Shown: in pieces, positions 1-8,400 of the stretch
Layout of the letters: each line of letters starts with the position of its first letter
How positions within the stretch are numbered: position 1 is the first letter of the stretch
Assembly (NCBI GenBank): GCA_038527215.1
Contig: JBCBGC010000048.1
Span: forward strand, 1 to 52,373
Source of the DNA: JAWPMV01 sp038527215
Lineage (GTDB): Bacteria > Bacteroidota > Bacteroidia > J057
Length of the DNA: 52,373 nucleotides
Reading direction: 5' to 3'
Notes under the pieces: generated by a model
Database searches by the model: none
What the model was told of the DNA's origin: nothing
Seen by the model: only the letters and a program-made list of their open reading frames with translations
Program-made: the position numbers and the translations under genes

Positions 1-264
1 GATCGACTCACCACCTACTTCCAGTACCCACAGCCAATTCGGAAGATTATATAATCCACCAATATCATTGAGAGTTTTCATCGTCAGCTACGAAAAGTAA
101 CCAAAACCAAAGGGGCATTTACCTCAGACGATGCGCTTATGAAACTTCTCTATTTGATCCAGGATCAAGTCAGTACCAAATGGAATCGACCCATGTACAA
201 TTGGAATTTGACATTAACTCACTTATCCCTCTATTTTGAAGAGAGACTCAGACTTGATCTCTAA
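1..264 (+). pseudogene. IS256-family (mutator) transposase, C-terminal remnant
   Basis: Frame 1 reads through to a stop at 262-264 and encodes the conserved end of IS256-type transposases: LTTYFQYPQPIRKII, then NIIESFHRQLRKVTKTKGAF, then WNLTLTHLSLYFEERL. An ochre codon at 52-54 sits where the family has Tyr in its IYTTN-like motif, so the copy is dead. The 5' part lies outside the window. It marks the left border of the accessory region as an insertion hot spot. The family call rests on remembered motif similarity and is firm; inactivation is read directly. Confidence 0.85.
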
Positions 265-293
265 TACAATGATACACTTTAGGGAACACTACC

Positions 294-327
294 AGACTAA
301 GCGCCCACTAAGGCGGAGCCAGCCTAT
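294..327. repeat. 34-bp direct repeat, copy 1 (fragment of an amidase-like gene)
   Basis: These 34 bases are identical to 3001-3034, and similarity continues weakly to about 345. At 3001 the sequence is part of the amidase gene (minus strand, membrane anchor). Here the minus strand reads LLIFFLIGWLRLSGRLV and then hits a stop within two codons. The simplest reading is a scrap of a second, related element rather than an att site. The plus-strand ORF of 64 codons over it (236-430) is probably not a gene. Confidence 0.75.
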
Positions 328-476
328 TAGGAAGAAAATCAACAATTCCCCCGAAGTTAGAGAAACAAAGGGGGAAACCTTTTTCGATAAATTGCAGTTT
401 ACAGTAAGGCAGAAGCCAAAGAAAAAGTAATTCCTATTGATTTTTTATTTGAAATTACATTCATTTGAAAATAAAG

Positions 477-519
477 AAAGGCAACCTACTCGATCCAATA
501 GAATCTTTCGGTTGCCTTT
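477..519. terminator. Long-loop inverted repeat, possible terminator
   Basis: A 10-bp perfect stem (AAAGGCAACC / GGTTGCCTTT) closes a loop of about 23 nt. It is not followed by a long T run, so terminator function is uncertain. It lies downstream of the IS256 remnant. Confidence 0.35.
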
Positions 520-647
520 GTTCTCCTATGCATGGCTAATGAGACCAGCTTCGGAGGCTTTAAAATGGGTCCAGCGTTGGGATCTACTAAATCCCAGCTA
601 GGAATGGCTAATGAGGCCACCTTCACCCGCTGGACAGTTTAAGAACT

Positions 648-675
648 AGACGCTGTTGCCGCAGCGTCTTTTTTG
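648..675 (+). terminator. Rho-independent terminator
   Basis: The stem AGACGCTG / CAGCGTCT with a short loop is followed directly by TTTTTTG. The region 530-640 just before it contains two near-copies of an ATGGCTAATGAG-type sequence and a further small hairpin (TGGGAT/ATCCCA), but no gene can be supported there. Confidence 0.6.
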
Positions 676-710
676 TTTTGCCACTAGGACAAATATTCTT
701 ATATTTGAGT

Positions 711-730
711 CCATTTAATGAATTTTAAAC
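711..730. repeat. 20-bp direct repeat flanking the 730-1536 gene, copy 1
   Basis: CCATTTAATGAATTTTAAAC occurs here and at 1533-1552, so the two copies bracket the minus-strand gene between them. The downstream TATTC is partly shared as well. Copy 2 includes the complement of the start codon. Confidence 0.8.
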
Positions 731-1536
731 TATTCAGAGTCATTCAGTCCACCAGATTGAATGACTTTTTTTACAATCCTTTTCAGCGAAATCTCCACAA
801 CCTCCTTGAGGTATTCTAATTCATCAGGTTTTAAATCGCGAGGGACATGAAGCAATGCAGACCTGTTCGAATCTAAGTGAATGGGTATTTCAAGAAAATC
901 ATTATTCTTATTAATAGAATCCCTCTCATCAGAAACCTTATCCTCCTCCTTGTCATTAGTTTTCGGAATACTGTTCTGATCTACAGACCCTGTATGGTCA
1001 CGACTCCCGATAGATGAAGTAAAAGACGAATTTACTTCATCAACAAAAGTTGGAACTGGAACTACCAGTCTGTTTTCCGAGTCTAATAATTCCAATTCTT
1101 CAATATTCTTATATAAAACATCCAGGGACTTTGCAACCGAATTCTCGGTAATACCATAATGTCTTATTACAATATTTCTTAAGCCAGCCTTTACAGGGAA
1201 GATTTCATTATTATATTTTCTAATTATGAAATCACAAAATGGTGGCCTAGAAAAAGCTTGTATTCTTTTTTCCGTTTTTTCTTTATCATTATCAGGATAG
1301 AGGATTTCCTTTAGTAGGTCAGTGGGCTTATATCCCACTCGTTGCTTTTTTTCAAGCAACCCATATTGGTTACAGGAACTTAGTTTTTGCTTAAATGCGT
1401 CATATTTTACCCCCTTGTGATCTTCAATACTTTCAATAGAAATATAAGACTCCCCCAAAGAGGTCCGAAGCTCACTAGCAAAATCAATGGATTGTTGGAG
1501 TGTATAAGCAGGAAAGGATTTACTGCGCTTTGCCAT
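730..1536 (-). CDS. Hypothetical protein, DUF5343-like winged-helix type
   Basis: The 268-residue product begins MAKRSKSFPAYTLQQSIDFA. Its first 70 residues (alternating helices, then FKQKLSSCNQYGLLEKK) resemble the winged-helix start of DUF5343-type proteins, in which an invariant YGL closes the helix. A second helical block follows (VKAGLRNIVIRHYGITENSV), then a charged low-complexity linker of about residues 175-215 and a short conserved-looking tail. There is no catalytic motif. It is monocistronic, with its own promoter 41 nt upstream (1577-1583), and is bracketed by a 20-bp direct repeat, which suggests independent acquisition. Function unknown; the DUF assignment is tentative. Confidence 0.75.
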   Translation of the reverse strand: MAKRSKSFPAYTLQQSIDFASELRTSLGESYISIESIEDHKGVKYDAFKQKLSSCNQYGLLEKKQRVGYKPTDLLKEILYPDNDKEKTEKRIQAFSRPPFCDFIIRKYNNEIFPVKAGLRNIVIRHYGITENSVAKSLDVLYKNIEELELLDSENRLVVPVPTFVDEVNSSFTSSIGSRDHTGSVDQNSIPKTNDKEEDKVSDERDSINKNNDFLEIPIHLDSNRSALLHVPRDLKPDELEYLKEVVEISLKRIVKKVIQSGGLNDSE

Positions 1537-1552
1537 TTAATGAATTTTAAAC
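1533..1552. repeat. 20-bp direct repeat flanking the 730-1536 gene, copy 2
   Basis: Identical to 711-730. The pair is 822 bp apart, the size of the enclosed gene. Confidence 0.8.
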
Positions 1553-1576
1553 CAATGCATAAACTATTCAAGTGCG

Positions 1577-1583
1577 AATATAC
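1577..1583 (-). promoter_or_regulatory. Bacteroidota-type -7 element (GTATATTCG)
   Basis: On the minus strand GAATGTATATTCGCAC precedes the gene at 730-1536. The same GTATATT core, usually behind a GAAAAnn run, recurs upstream of genes at 14099, 20334, 35286, 44409 and 47148. It approximates the TAnnTTTG -7 box of Bacteroidota. From here to about 1900 I see no other gene. Confidence 0.55.
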
Positions 1584-1909
1584 ATTCACCTTTTTATTTA
1601 TACAAACAACTTAGTGATGTAAAGTAATGATATTTTAGGGATCATTTATTAACTTGCTGATATATAGATACTTGAGACTTCACATTGCTCCTTATTTTTT
1701 TCCCTAAATATCCAGAAACAACATATCGAGATGATTTAGTTATATCTATAGGAATAGTTCGAGGCAGGATCTTATCTTAATGGTTCCAAAATCTGAAAGA
1801 TATTCAGATGGCAATGTTGGTTCAGAAAGCCCACCCGCCTTTTTGCAAGGCGACCAACTAAACGGGTTACACAAGTATATAGTTGCCTTAAATTATTCTC
1901 GCCCCATTA

Positions 1910-2197
1910 TTAGAAGGGCGCCACTTCCGGCTCAATCTTGGGTGGATTGGGCATATAGGAGAAGTCGATCTCTTCCAAAGGGATCTCGAGCTGGCGAACC
2001 CCATCCCGAGGTTTCAGTTTATGCTGGTAGAACTGCTCGATGGTGAAGGCCATGTAGCAGGAGCGGTGAATGATAACCATGATCTCATAGGATCCCTTGT
2101 CGTAGTAGGTAGCCCGGTACTGAGGAGAGTTTTGCCAGTCCTGGAAGTGCCGGTACAAGGTCTTTTCCAGCTGACGGCCAGAGTACCCCACATACAA
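1910..2197 (-). CDS. GIY-YIG nuclease-like protein, 5' end unresolved
   Basis: The open frame actually runs up to a stop at 2294-2296. Upstream of the TTG at 2197 it reads CGVYLVRSRKTKKILYVGYS, which carries the GIY (GVY) and YIG (YVG) halves of the GIY-YIG fold. RQLEKTLYRHF and the later EQFYQHKLKPRDG suit the helix bearing the Arg and the metal-binding Glu. No ATG, GTG or TTG exists before the GVY motif, so the TTG start would cut off the first catalytic strand. The gene is either initiated from a rare codon or 5'-broken. It is the last gene of the minus-strand element, a usual place for homing-type or moron nucleases. Confidence 0.55.
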   Translation of the reverse strand: MYVGYSGRQLEKTLYRHFQDWQNSPQYRATYYDKGSYEIMVIIHRSCYMAFTIEQFYQHKLKPRDGVRQLEIPLEEIDFSYMPNPPKIEPEVAPF

Positions 2198-2348
2198 GAT
2201 TTTTTTAGTCTTACGGGACCTAACCAGGTAAACCCCACAATTTGACCTGGTGAAGTAGCGCAGGGTAGTGCGCCACCGGTCTTTAACCTTAGCTTAGGGA
2301 GGGAACCAAGGGGAAACCCTCACCACTGCTTTCTGGCCAGAGGGTGTT

Positions 2349-2537
2349 CTAATGGTTTTTTTGCACAGCTTCTTTGCCATGAGATTTACCTTTATTCATC
2401 CATCGACCAATGGCGATGGCCAGCATGGTGCAGACAATGGTAGATAAGGCCGCATTGAGCAGGTCGGGCCAGTTGATCGCATTCCAAACACTGGCTACAG
2501 CAGTGCCGATGGATCCAAGGGAAAAGTCTTTTTTCAT
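2349..2537 (-). CDS. Small single-helix membrane protein (holin-like position)
   Basis: The 62-residue product has one hydrophobic segment (LLNAALSTIVCTMLAIAIG, about residues 26-44) and a basic tail (RWMNKGKSHGKE). It lies just downstream of the cell-wall amidase, where holins are often found, but one helix and a short length cannot prove that. Its start ATG follows the amidase stop by 14 nt on the same transcript. Confidence 0.6.
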   Translation of the reverse strand: MKKDFSLGSIGTAVASVWNAINWPDLLNAALSTIVCTMLAIAIGRWMNKGKSHGKEAVQKNH

Positions 2538-2551
2538 AATTCGATGATTGG

Positions 2552-3088
2552 TCAGATACGATTGATTATCTCCGGAAGGTCCGTGAAGGCTCCAGGACAG
2601 TCGGTGGCCTTATGATCCCGGTGTCCTGTGATAGTCAGGCGATTGGGGAGTTTTCTTTTAAGATGCCTGATGAGCCTAATCAAGGAATTACGTTGAGCGG
2701 TAGTCATGCGGTGCTGGTTGAGATCTCCTGAGAGGCAGATTCCAACCGAGGGAGTATTGAAGTTTTGGGTATGATAAGAGACGGATTCCAGGACATTGGT
2801 TTGATTGACTGCGCCATCTGGATCGATGACAAAGTGATAGCCTATGCCTGGCCATCCTTTGGCCAGGTGAAACTGGGCATAATCATAAGCATCCTGGTTT
2901 TCTGAGGCAGAGTGATGGATGATAAGGTGAGTGATTTGGGAGAGGTCCCTGGAAGGGTAGGAGCTTGCCCGAGGGAGGAAGTCTGAGATATTTCGGATGA
3001 AGACTAAGCGCCCACTAAGGCGGAGCCAGCCTATCAAGAAGATAAGCAAGAATAAAGTGAGGGCGATATAGAAGTGCACAGATCGCAT
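2552..3088 (-). CDS. N-acetylmuramoyl-L-alanine amidase (Amidase_2/PGRP type), membrane-anchored
   Basis: The 178-residue protein would cleave the lactyl-L-alanine amide bond of peptidoglycan for release or entry of the virus. A transmembrane or signal-anchor segment spans about residues 6-24. The amidase domain starts near residue 50. The metal-binding HH is in LIIHHSAS (57-62), the substrate groove in GIGYHFVIDPDG (81-92), and the second ligand set in GHRDHKATDCPG (155-166). All expected zinc ligands (His, His, Cys) are visible, so it should be active. The N-terminal anchor resembles SAR-type endolysins. A 34-bp stretch of its anchor region recurs at 294-327. Confidence 0.93.
   Translation of the reverse strand: MRSVHFYIALTLFLLIFLIGWLRLSGRLVFIRNISDFLPRASSYPSRDLSQITHLIIHHSASENQDAYDYAQFHLAKGWPGIGYHFVIDPDGAVNQTNVLESVSYHTQNFNTPSVGICLSGDLNQHRMTTAQRNSLIRLIRHLKRKLPNRLTITGHRDHKATDCPGAFTDLPEIINRI
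3001..3034. repeat. 34-bp direct repeat, copy 2 (within the amidase gene)
   Basis: Identical to 294-327. It encodes the end of the membrane anchor (GWLRLSGRLV) on the minus strand. Confidence 0.8.
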
Positions 3089-3091
3089 GTT

Positions 3092-3313
3092 TTATTTCTT
3101 CCGGATGATTAGTACCACCAGTAAAAGCGCCACAAAGGCGATGAAGCCCAGGATCCAGGGTGTCCAATCCTGGTTTTCGCGGGCTCGCTGGTCAGCAATG
3201 AGCTGAGCGTAGGCAAAGTCAGTTTGGGTTTGGACCGTTTTCTTATTGATCGATGCCCCCCAGGCTCCGGTTACCGAGTCGATGACTCCTGCGACGATAG
3301 CGGCTATTTCCAT
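3092..3313 (-). CDS. Small C-terminally anchored membrane protein
   Basis: The 73-residue product has a weakly hydrophobic, glycine-rich N-terminus (IAAIVAGVIDSVTGAWGA), a polar helix and a strong C-terminal helix (ILGFIAFVALLLVVLIIRKK). This tail-anchor plan recurs in at least six other proteins of this element (12.2, 4.0, 11.1, 18.5 kb and others) and would fit virion-membrane proteins. No family recognised. Confidence 0.65.
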   Translation of the reverse strand: MEIAAIVAGVIDSVTGAWGASINKKTVQTQTDFAYAQLIADQRARENQDWTPWILGFIAFVALLLVVLIIRKK

Positions 3314-3358
3314 AGTTTCCTGAACTAGATTTAAGTCATTGTCTTAACACAATTCACT

Positions 3359-3670
3359 TCAGTAATTAAACTTCCCGTCCCATCCAGCAAAAAGCTCTTC
3401 AGGTAGACTCTTCCCAATTGCGCTTACAGATATCCGGACAAGTCTGGGCGGGGTTTTGGGTTTTCTCTTGATTTCGAAGCTGATATTGTGGATGTCGAAA
3501 TAATGCCTTTCCAATTCCTGCTGAAGGCTTTCGATATCGGAAAATTCAGCTCTCCATTTGAGCCAGCAGAAAATGGGAAGCCCTTCCTTCCTGGTGTAGA
3601 TTACGTGCAGTGTTTCTGGTGATTTTTTCACGGGGATTGAGTTGAGGCCACATTGACTTGGTGGTTTCAC
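3359..3670 (-). CDS. Small hypothetical protein
   Basis: The 103-residue, alpha/beta-looking protein starts at a GTG (MKPPSQCGL) that is itself embedded in a tandem 17-18-bp repeat (3655-3735). No transmembrane segment or known motif is visible. Each repeat unit upstream also holds an AGGT plus ATG/GTG, so the choice of start is unsafe. Confidence 0.55.
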   Translation of the reverse strand: MKPPSQCGLNSIPVKKSPETLHVIYTRKEGLPIFCWLKWRAEFSDIESLQQELERHYFDIHNISFEIKRKPKTPPRLVRISVSAIGKSLPEELFAGWDGKFNY

Positions 3671-3735
3671 TGACCTGGTGGTTATACTGACCTGGTGGTT
3701 ACATCGACCTGGTGGTTACATCGACCTGGTGGGGA
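3655..3735. repeat. Tandem 17-18-bp repeat, about 5 units, over a gene start
   Basis: The unit TGACCTGGTGGTTACAT recurs five times with few changes. In the mRNA sense each unit gives a Shine-Dalgarno-like AGGT followed by ATG or GTG. It spans the start codon of the 3359-3670 gene. Confidence 0.85.
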
Positions 3736-3739
3736 CTTA

Positions 3740-4045
3740 TCACTTCTTTTTGAGGTAGATGTAGATAAGGATGCCAATGAGGAGTACCCCGCCAAGGATG
3801 AGGGGCATGGATGATTTTTGCTCTGGCGCTACAGGGCCGAGCTCGTCATAGACATCTCCCCCTGCAGCAAAGGAATAGTAGTCCTGAAGGAGGGCCGGTT
3901 GTCCCTGCAGCCAGGCCCAACCAGAGGTCGGGGGATTATCTGTCTTACAAGCCGCCTTGCAGGCGTCTATGGCAGTTTGGGAGAAGCCCAGATCTGCTTC
4001 GCAGCTTCGCTTGCACTTACATTTATCTCCGCAGAAAAGACTCAT
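3740..4045 (-). CDS. Cys-rich, C-terminally anchored membrane protein
   Basis: The 101-residue product has a cysteine-rich head: seven Cys in the first 35 residues, in CGDKCKCKRSCEAD and CKAACK. A linker follows, then a C-terminal transmembrane helix (MPLILGGVLLIGILIYIYLKKK, about 79-100). It overlaps the upstream gene by 4 nt (ATGA), so the two are translationally coupled. Disulfides or metal binding outside the membrane is an inference. No family recognised. Confidence 0.65.
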   Translation of the reverse strand: MSLFCGDKCKCKRSCEADLGFSQTAIDACKAACKTDNPPTSGWAWLQGQPALLQDYYSFAAGGDVYDELGPVAPEQKSSMPLILGGVLLIGILIYIYLKKK

Positions 4046-5112
4046 TTTTTGGTTTTGATATACCGCTTCATAGCGGTGATTAACTGATCGAAAATGGGAG
4101 CGACCTTCTTTAAGAGGCGAGGATCCATGTAGACGAGGGAGCTATATTTTTCCTTGCTTAGGAAGGAGTTTACCATCTTTTGCTGGGCCATTTTGTAGGT
4201 GATATACTGCTCAAAGGCCCTGGCAAAGATTTCGTTTCTCCGAATCCAGTATTCACCTCGGGTTCTTTGTTTGAGTGTAGTATAGTAGCTGGTATATACA
4301 CCAGGCTTTTCCCAGATAATGGCATCTAAGATTTTTTCCGTAATGCCTCGCAGGGTCTTTTTGCTCAGGAGCTCACGCTTAGTGCGCGTGCGGAGGGAAT
4401 CCCCCGCTGAGAGGGCAACTGTGAGGCCATGGTCATAGTAGGCGCCAAACCAGTAGTCAAGGGCATGTCCATACTCATGGGCAAAGGATCCCACGCCTCC
4501 TGTATAGAGAAAATGCCGGAGCTTGGGGTTATCGGGAATAGGGAGCTTCATTTTGCCTTTGGAGTCTCCATAGGCCTGGTAGCGGGTAATGTTGATATTC
4601 CAGCTCCAGGGCTCAAAATGAGCTAAGGCTCTGCCTTTTCCCCGGGCGCCGATAGCAAGGCCCATCATGCCTTTAAGGCCGATAAACTCTTTGGGAAAGC
4701 CCAGGATCTGCTTGAGGTCATAGAGGCCTATTCCCATGGCGCAGACATAGTTAAGGCGGTCTTCTTGGGTAGTCCAGTTCCCAAACTCCCAGCCCTTAAG
4801 GTGCCAGTAGTCCATCAAAAAGCGGTGGTCCCAGAACTTATAGCTCTGAGGGATCGGTTTTCCGCCTTTGCGAAAGAGGAGGAAGTAGGGGATAATCATT
4901 TCCCTGTCCCAGTGCCTTGCTTTTCTTGAGCCTTCGAAGTCTCCAATGTCTTCGTACTTGGGCACCTTGGAGATCCTTCGCTTAGGAACGCGCTTTATTT
5001 TTTGGATTTGCGCGCTCTTTTTTTGCGCTTCCTTCTTCTGGGTGCGGCTAGGGTTCGCTCTTTGGGACGGAGCTTTGCTTTGGTTTTTTTCATATGTGGA
5101 TCGCTTAGTCAT
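4042..5112 (-). CDS. LPD1-like zinc metallopeptidase domain protein
   Basis: The 356-residue protein has a very basic N-terminus of about 50 residues (DNA- or RNA-binding tail?). Its core has the zincin motif HEYGHALD at 212-219 and, about 80 residues later, NEIFARAFEQYI. This pairing is typical of LPD1-type metallopeptidases found in polyvalent proteins of phages and plasmids. Both His and the Glu of HExxH are intact. A role in capsid maturation, or as an ejected protein acting on entry, is inference. It is cotranscribed with membrane and spike genes. Confidence 0.75.
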   Translation of the reverse strand: MTKRSTYEKNQSKAPSQRANPSRTQKKEAQKKSAQIQKIKRVPKRRISKVPKYEDIGDFEGSRKARHWDREMIIPYFLLFRKGGKPIPQSYKFWDHRFLMDYWHLKGWEFGNWTTQEDRLNYVCAMGIGLYDLKQILGFPKEFIGLKGMMGLAIGARGKGRALAHFEPWSWNINITRYQAYGDSKGKMKLPIPDNPKLRHFLYTGGVGSFAHEYGHALDYWFGAYYDHGLTVALSAGDSLRTRTKRELLSKKTLRGITEKILDAIIWEKPGVYTSYYTTLKQRTRGEYWIRRNEIFARAFEQYITYKMAQQKMVNSFLSKEKYSSLVYMDPRLLKKVAPIFDQLITAMKRYIKTKK

Positions 5113-5118
5113 TTCTAA

Positions 5119-5403
5119 TCAGTCAAAAAAGAGAATGATGATTTGAAGGAGGTAATAGCCTATGAGTGATAGGCTGGTGCAAAAGGCAAAGACAAAGGAA
5201 AAGCCCACTTCACCAGGTAGCTTTCCCATCTGGATTTCATGGCGGTGCAGGATATTAGAGAGGGTAGCAATAAAGCCCATGCCCAGGAGCAGGATCAGGC
5301 TCCGGGTGAGCAAGGGATGGTATTCCAAGAGCTCCTTAAAGGAACTTGCAAAGGCCAGCCTTGCAGGCAGCAAAAGGCACCAGGTAAGTAATAAGCGTTT
5401 CAT
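5119..5403 (-). CDS. Two- to three-helix membrane protein
   Basis: The 94-residue product has an N-terminal signal-like helix (LLLTWCLLLPARLAFASS), a second helix (RSLILLLGMGFIATLSNIL) and a third (FSFVFAFCTSLSLIGYYLLQ). Length and topology would suit a holin or minor virion-membrane protein; neither is shown. It sits between the spike and zincin genes on the same strand. Confidence 0.65.
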   Translation of the reverse strand: MKRLLLTWCLLLPARLAFASSFKELLEYHPLLTRSLILLLGMGFIATLSNILHRHEIQMGKLPGEVGFSFVFAFCTSLSLIGYYLLQIIILFFD

Positions 5404-5415
5404 ATCGATATAGCT

Positions 5416-8400
5416 CTACTGATATTGATCGTATCCATACCCAATGGCCGGGGATCCGGCAGGGATGGAAAAATCATCTGCTGAGAAGTTGGTAAAGAGA
5501 GGATCTCCCTGGATACTGTTTAGCTCATACCCTTGGGCCTGAGCATCTGCCAGGCTACTCCACTCTTTTCCATACCCACCCCGGGAGTAGGAAACATCTG
5601 CCCCGTCATTGGTGCAAAAGAAATTATGGTCTGAGAGGTTATTACTCGTAAGGGGCTGGCCAGAGGACTCTGTTACCCCGCCTTCGTCATAGAACTGGAT
5701 GTTGGGCCGGTTATTCCCCGGCACGTTATAGGTGATATTACGCTCAATCAGATTGTCCCAGAGATACCAATCCGCCCGGGGCACGCCATGCATAACCAGG
5801 ACGCCCACGCCACCAGATAGGCGGTTAATGACCGTGTTGTAGTGGAAAGTAACCTGAGAGGAAGCTGAGATATAGACCGAGTTTCCGGTGTTATCAATTA
5901 CCTGGTTTCTTCGGATGTAGGCTCTTTCTCCAGGGTTGGGGGTTGCAATCTCATAGAAGATCCCAAAGAAGTTATCCTTTACCAGGTTGTCCTCTATGAT
6001 GTTATCTGAGATGGGGTGATCAAACCAGATCCCCGGTCCCCAGTTGTCTATCACCGTGTTAAGGGCTACCCGGACGCCTCTTGCTCCTGGGATGATTTTC
6101 ATACCTCCAGAATGGAATTCTGCAAAGAACTGCCGGATGTTGTTCTTCTGGATGAGGTTGTTTGTGATATGAATATTCTGGGTCGGAGCTTCCTGGTAGA
6201 AAGCATAGCCATGGGAAGCATCGGTATTGGAGCCTTCTATGCCTACGTTTCCGCAGCGCTCAATCACGCAGTTATTGATATCGTGATTCCTGCCCCAATA
6301 CTGGATTCCTTTGTAAGAGGCATCTGCGATGGTGCAGTTTTCCAGGGTCCAGCCATTTTCTCCAGTATGGAGACAAAGGCCCAGGTCGGCTGCGGCATCG
6401 TGCAAGCTTGCATGGCGGATTTGCACGTTTTCAAAGCGGACAAAATCCTGAAACTCTCCATCAACGACCCGGGGCAGCAGGGCCGCCTCGATGAGGGAGC
6501 CGGAAGGATCCGCGCCACCTAGGAGATAGACATAAAGCCTGCCTTCTGTTTTATTTACATAAAAGGCCCCATCCATCTCAGGGTTCCAGCTGGGAGAGTT
6601 TGTCATCTCGGGGCTATCCTGGTCTGTGCCGACAGGGGGCAAGAGGAAGGAATCCCCAAAGGGGTAGCTACTCCAGGCGCCATTATCTCCGCCAATCTGC
6701 TGGAGCCAGGCTCCATCTACAAAAACGGTCTGAGAATCAGGGATCCAGGGCGTCCAGTACACCCCGCCACCATAAGCAGTCCAGGGACCGCTTACCTGGG
6801 CTGAGCCTTTGATGATGGCAGATTTATCTGCCGGACCCAGGTAGGTAGTAGGGCTAGCCTTAGATAGACCGGCTACGGGGATAAGGGTATCTGTAAGCCG
6901 GTAGGTACCTGGGAGGAGGTTAATGGTGCCTCCAGCCCCGATAAATTCATTGGCCCTTTCAATGGTAAGGAAGGGAGAGGCCTGAGAGCCATCGTTTCCA
7001 TCGTTGCCAGAGACAGGATCCACCCAAAGCTCGGTAGAAGAAACTTGGGTCTGGGTAGCTTCGGTGGTGAAGGTCCAATCTCCATCGAGGATTTGGGAGA
7101 CGGGATTTCCCGCAGAATCAAGAAACATGCCCGCATCCATGATAAAGCGGTAAGTAGTGCTGGGCTCAAGGTTTACCTCTGGTGAGAGGTAGAGCCTGTT
7201 TCCTACGATGGTGTAGATGCCATCATCCTGGGCTCCAAACCAAATGTCTGCAGGCCCGCCAAGCAGACGGGCGCTTCCTGTTGCATAAGCCACAGGCCGG
7301 TTAAATTCGATATAGGGAATGGAGGTGGTTTGCACGTCAAGGTCTCCCTCAGAAGGATGGCGGCTTACGGTATAGACAGGAGCAGTGGTATTGGCAGTTT
7401 GGGTAGTTACCTGAATGGTAGTGGTAGCAGAGTTATTACCCGCTGCATCATAGGCCTGGACAGAAAAGGAGTAAAGGGTGCCTGCACTAAGGCCCGTTAC
7501 GTTTACGGCGATATTCTGGGTATCAAGGATCTCCTGCCCATCCTGGAATACCCGGTAGCCAGCAACACCAACATTGTCAGTCGTTTGATTCCAGCTCAAG
7601 GTGAGGGTCTGGGTATTAATATTGGTTGCTACCAGGCCTTGAGGCGTGATAGGGGCAATGGTATCTGGCCCTGCAAGGGTAGTAAAGCTGAGGATCCCGC
7701 TTTGGGCAGACTCGTTCTGAGCTGAGTCATAAGCAGAAACAGATACGGTATAGCCCGTAGATGGGCTAAGGCCAATAAGGTCAAAGGAGGTACCCGATGT
7801 AGTTCCCACTTCCTGCCCATCTAGGAATACCCGATAGCCCGCTATCCCGGTATCATCAGAAGAGGGGTTCCAGGTGATGGTCGCTGAGTTTTCTGTAAGG
7901 TTAGAAAAGGCAAGGCCAGTAGGCACATCCGGGGCCTGGGTATCGGGAGCATCTTGGGTCGTAACACTTAAGATGGTGCTTAGCTGAGACTGGTTACCCG
8001 CTGCATCAAAGGCTCTTACCTGGAAGGTATAGGCCGTATTAATGCTAAGACCGGTTACCTGCAGGGATGGCCCCCCAGTGGTAGCAATGACCTGTCCGCC
8101 TTGTAGCACCTGGTAACCCGCAACAGCAGTGTTATCTGTGCTGGGGTTCCAGTTTAGGACCAGGGAGGTGCCAGTAATCCCGGAGGCCGCAAGGCCCGTT
8201 GGGACAGAGGGCGCTAAGGTATCAGGATCTTCTCCCTGGCTGCTTAGCACGATCCGGGCAACAACGCCTGCTTCTACGCTTAGGTAGAGGATATGGGTAG
8301 CGCTATCATAATAGGCCCGGGCTTTTTCAATCCCTGGCAGATCTGCTCTGTTATCTGTATAGGTAGCAGAGAGAATAGACTGGATGATTTCATCATCTGC

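Noticed and set aside
1780..2046. Plus-strand 88-codon ORF left of the GIY-YIG relic
   Set aside because: Mostly antisense to the GIY-YIG frame, with Arg/Ser-rich unnatural composition and no leader.
294..3034. 34-bp repeat as attL/attP of the element
   Set aside because: The inner copy lies within the amidase coding sequence and no matching copy exists at the element's right edge; no integrase is seen.
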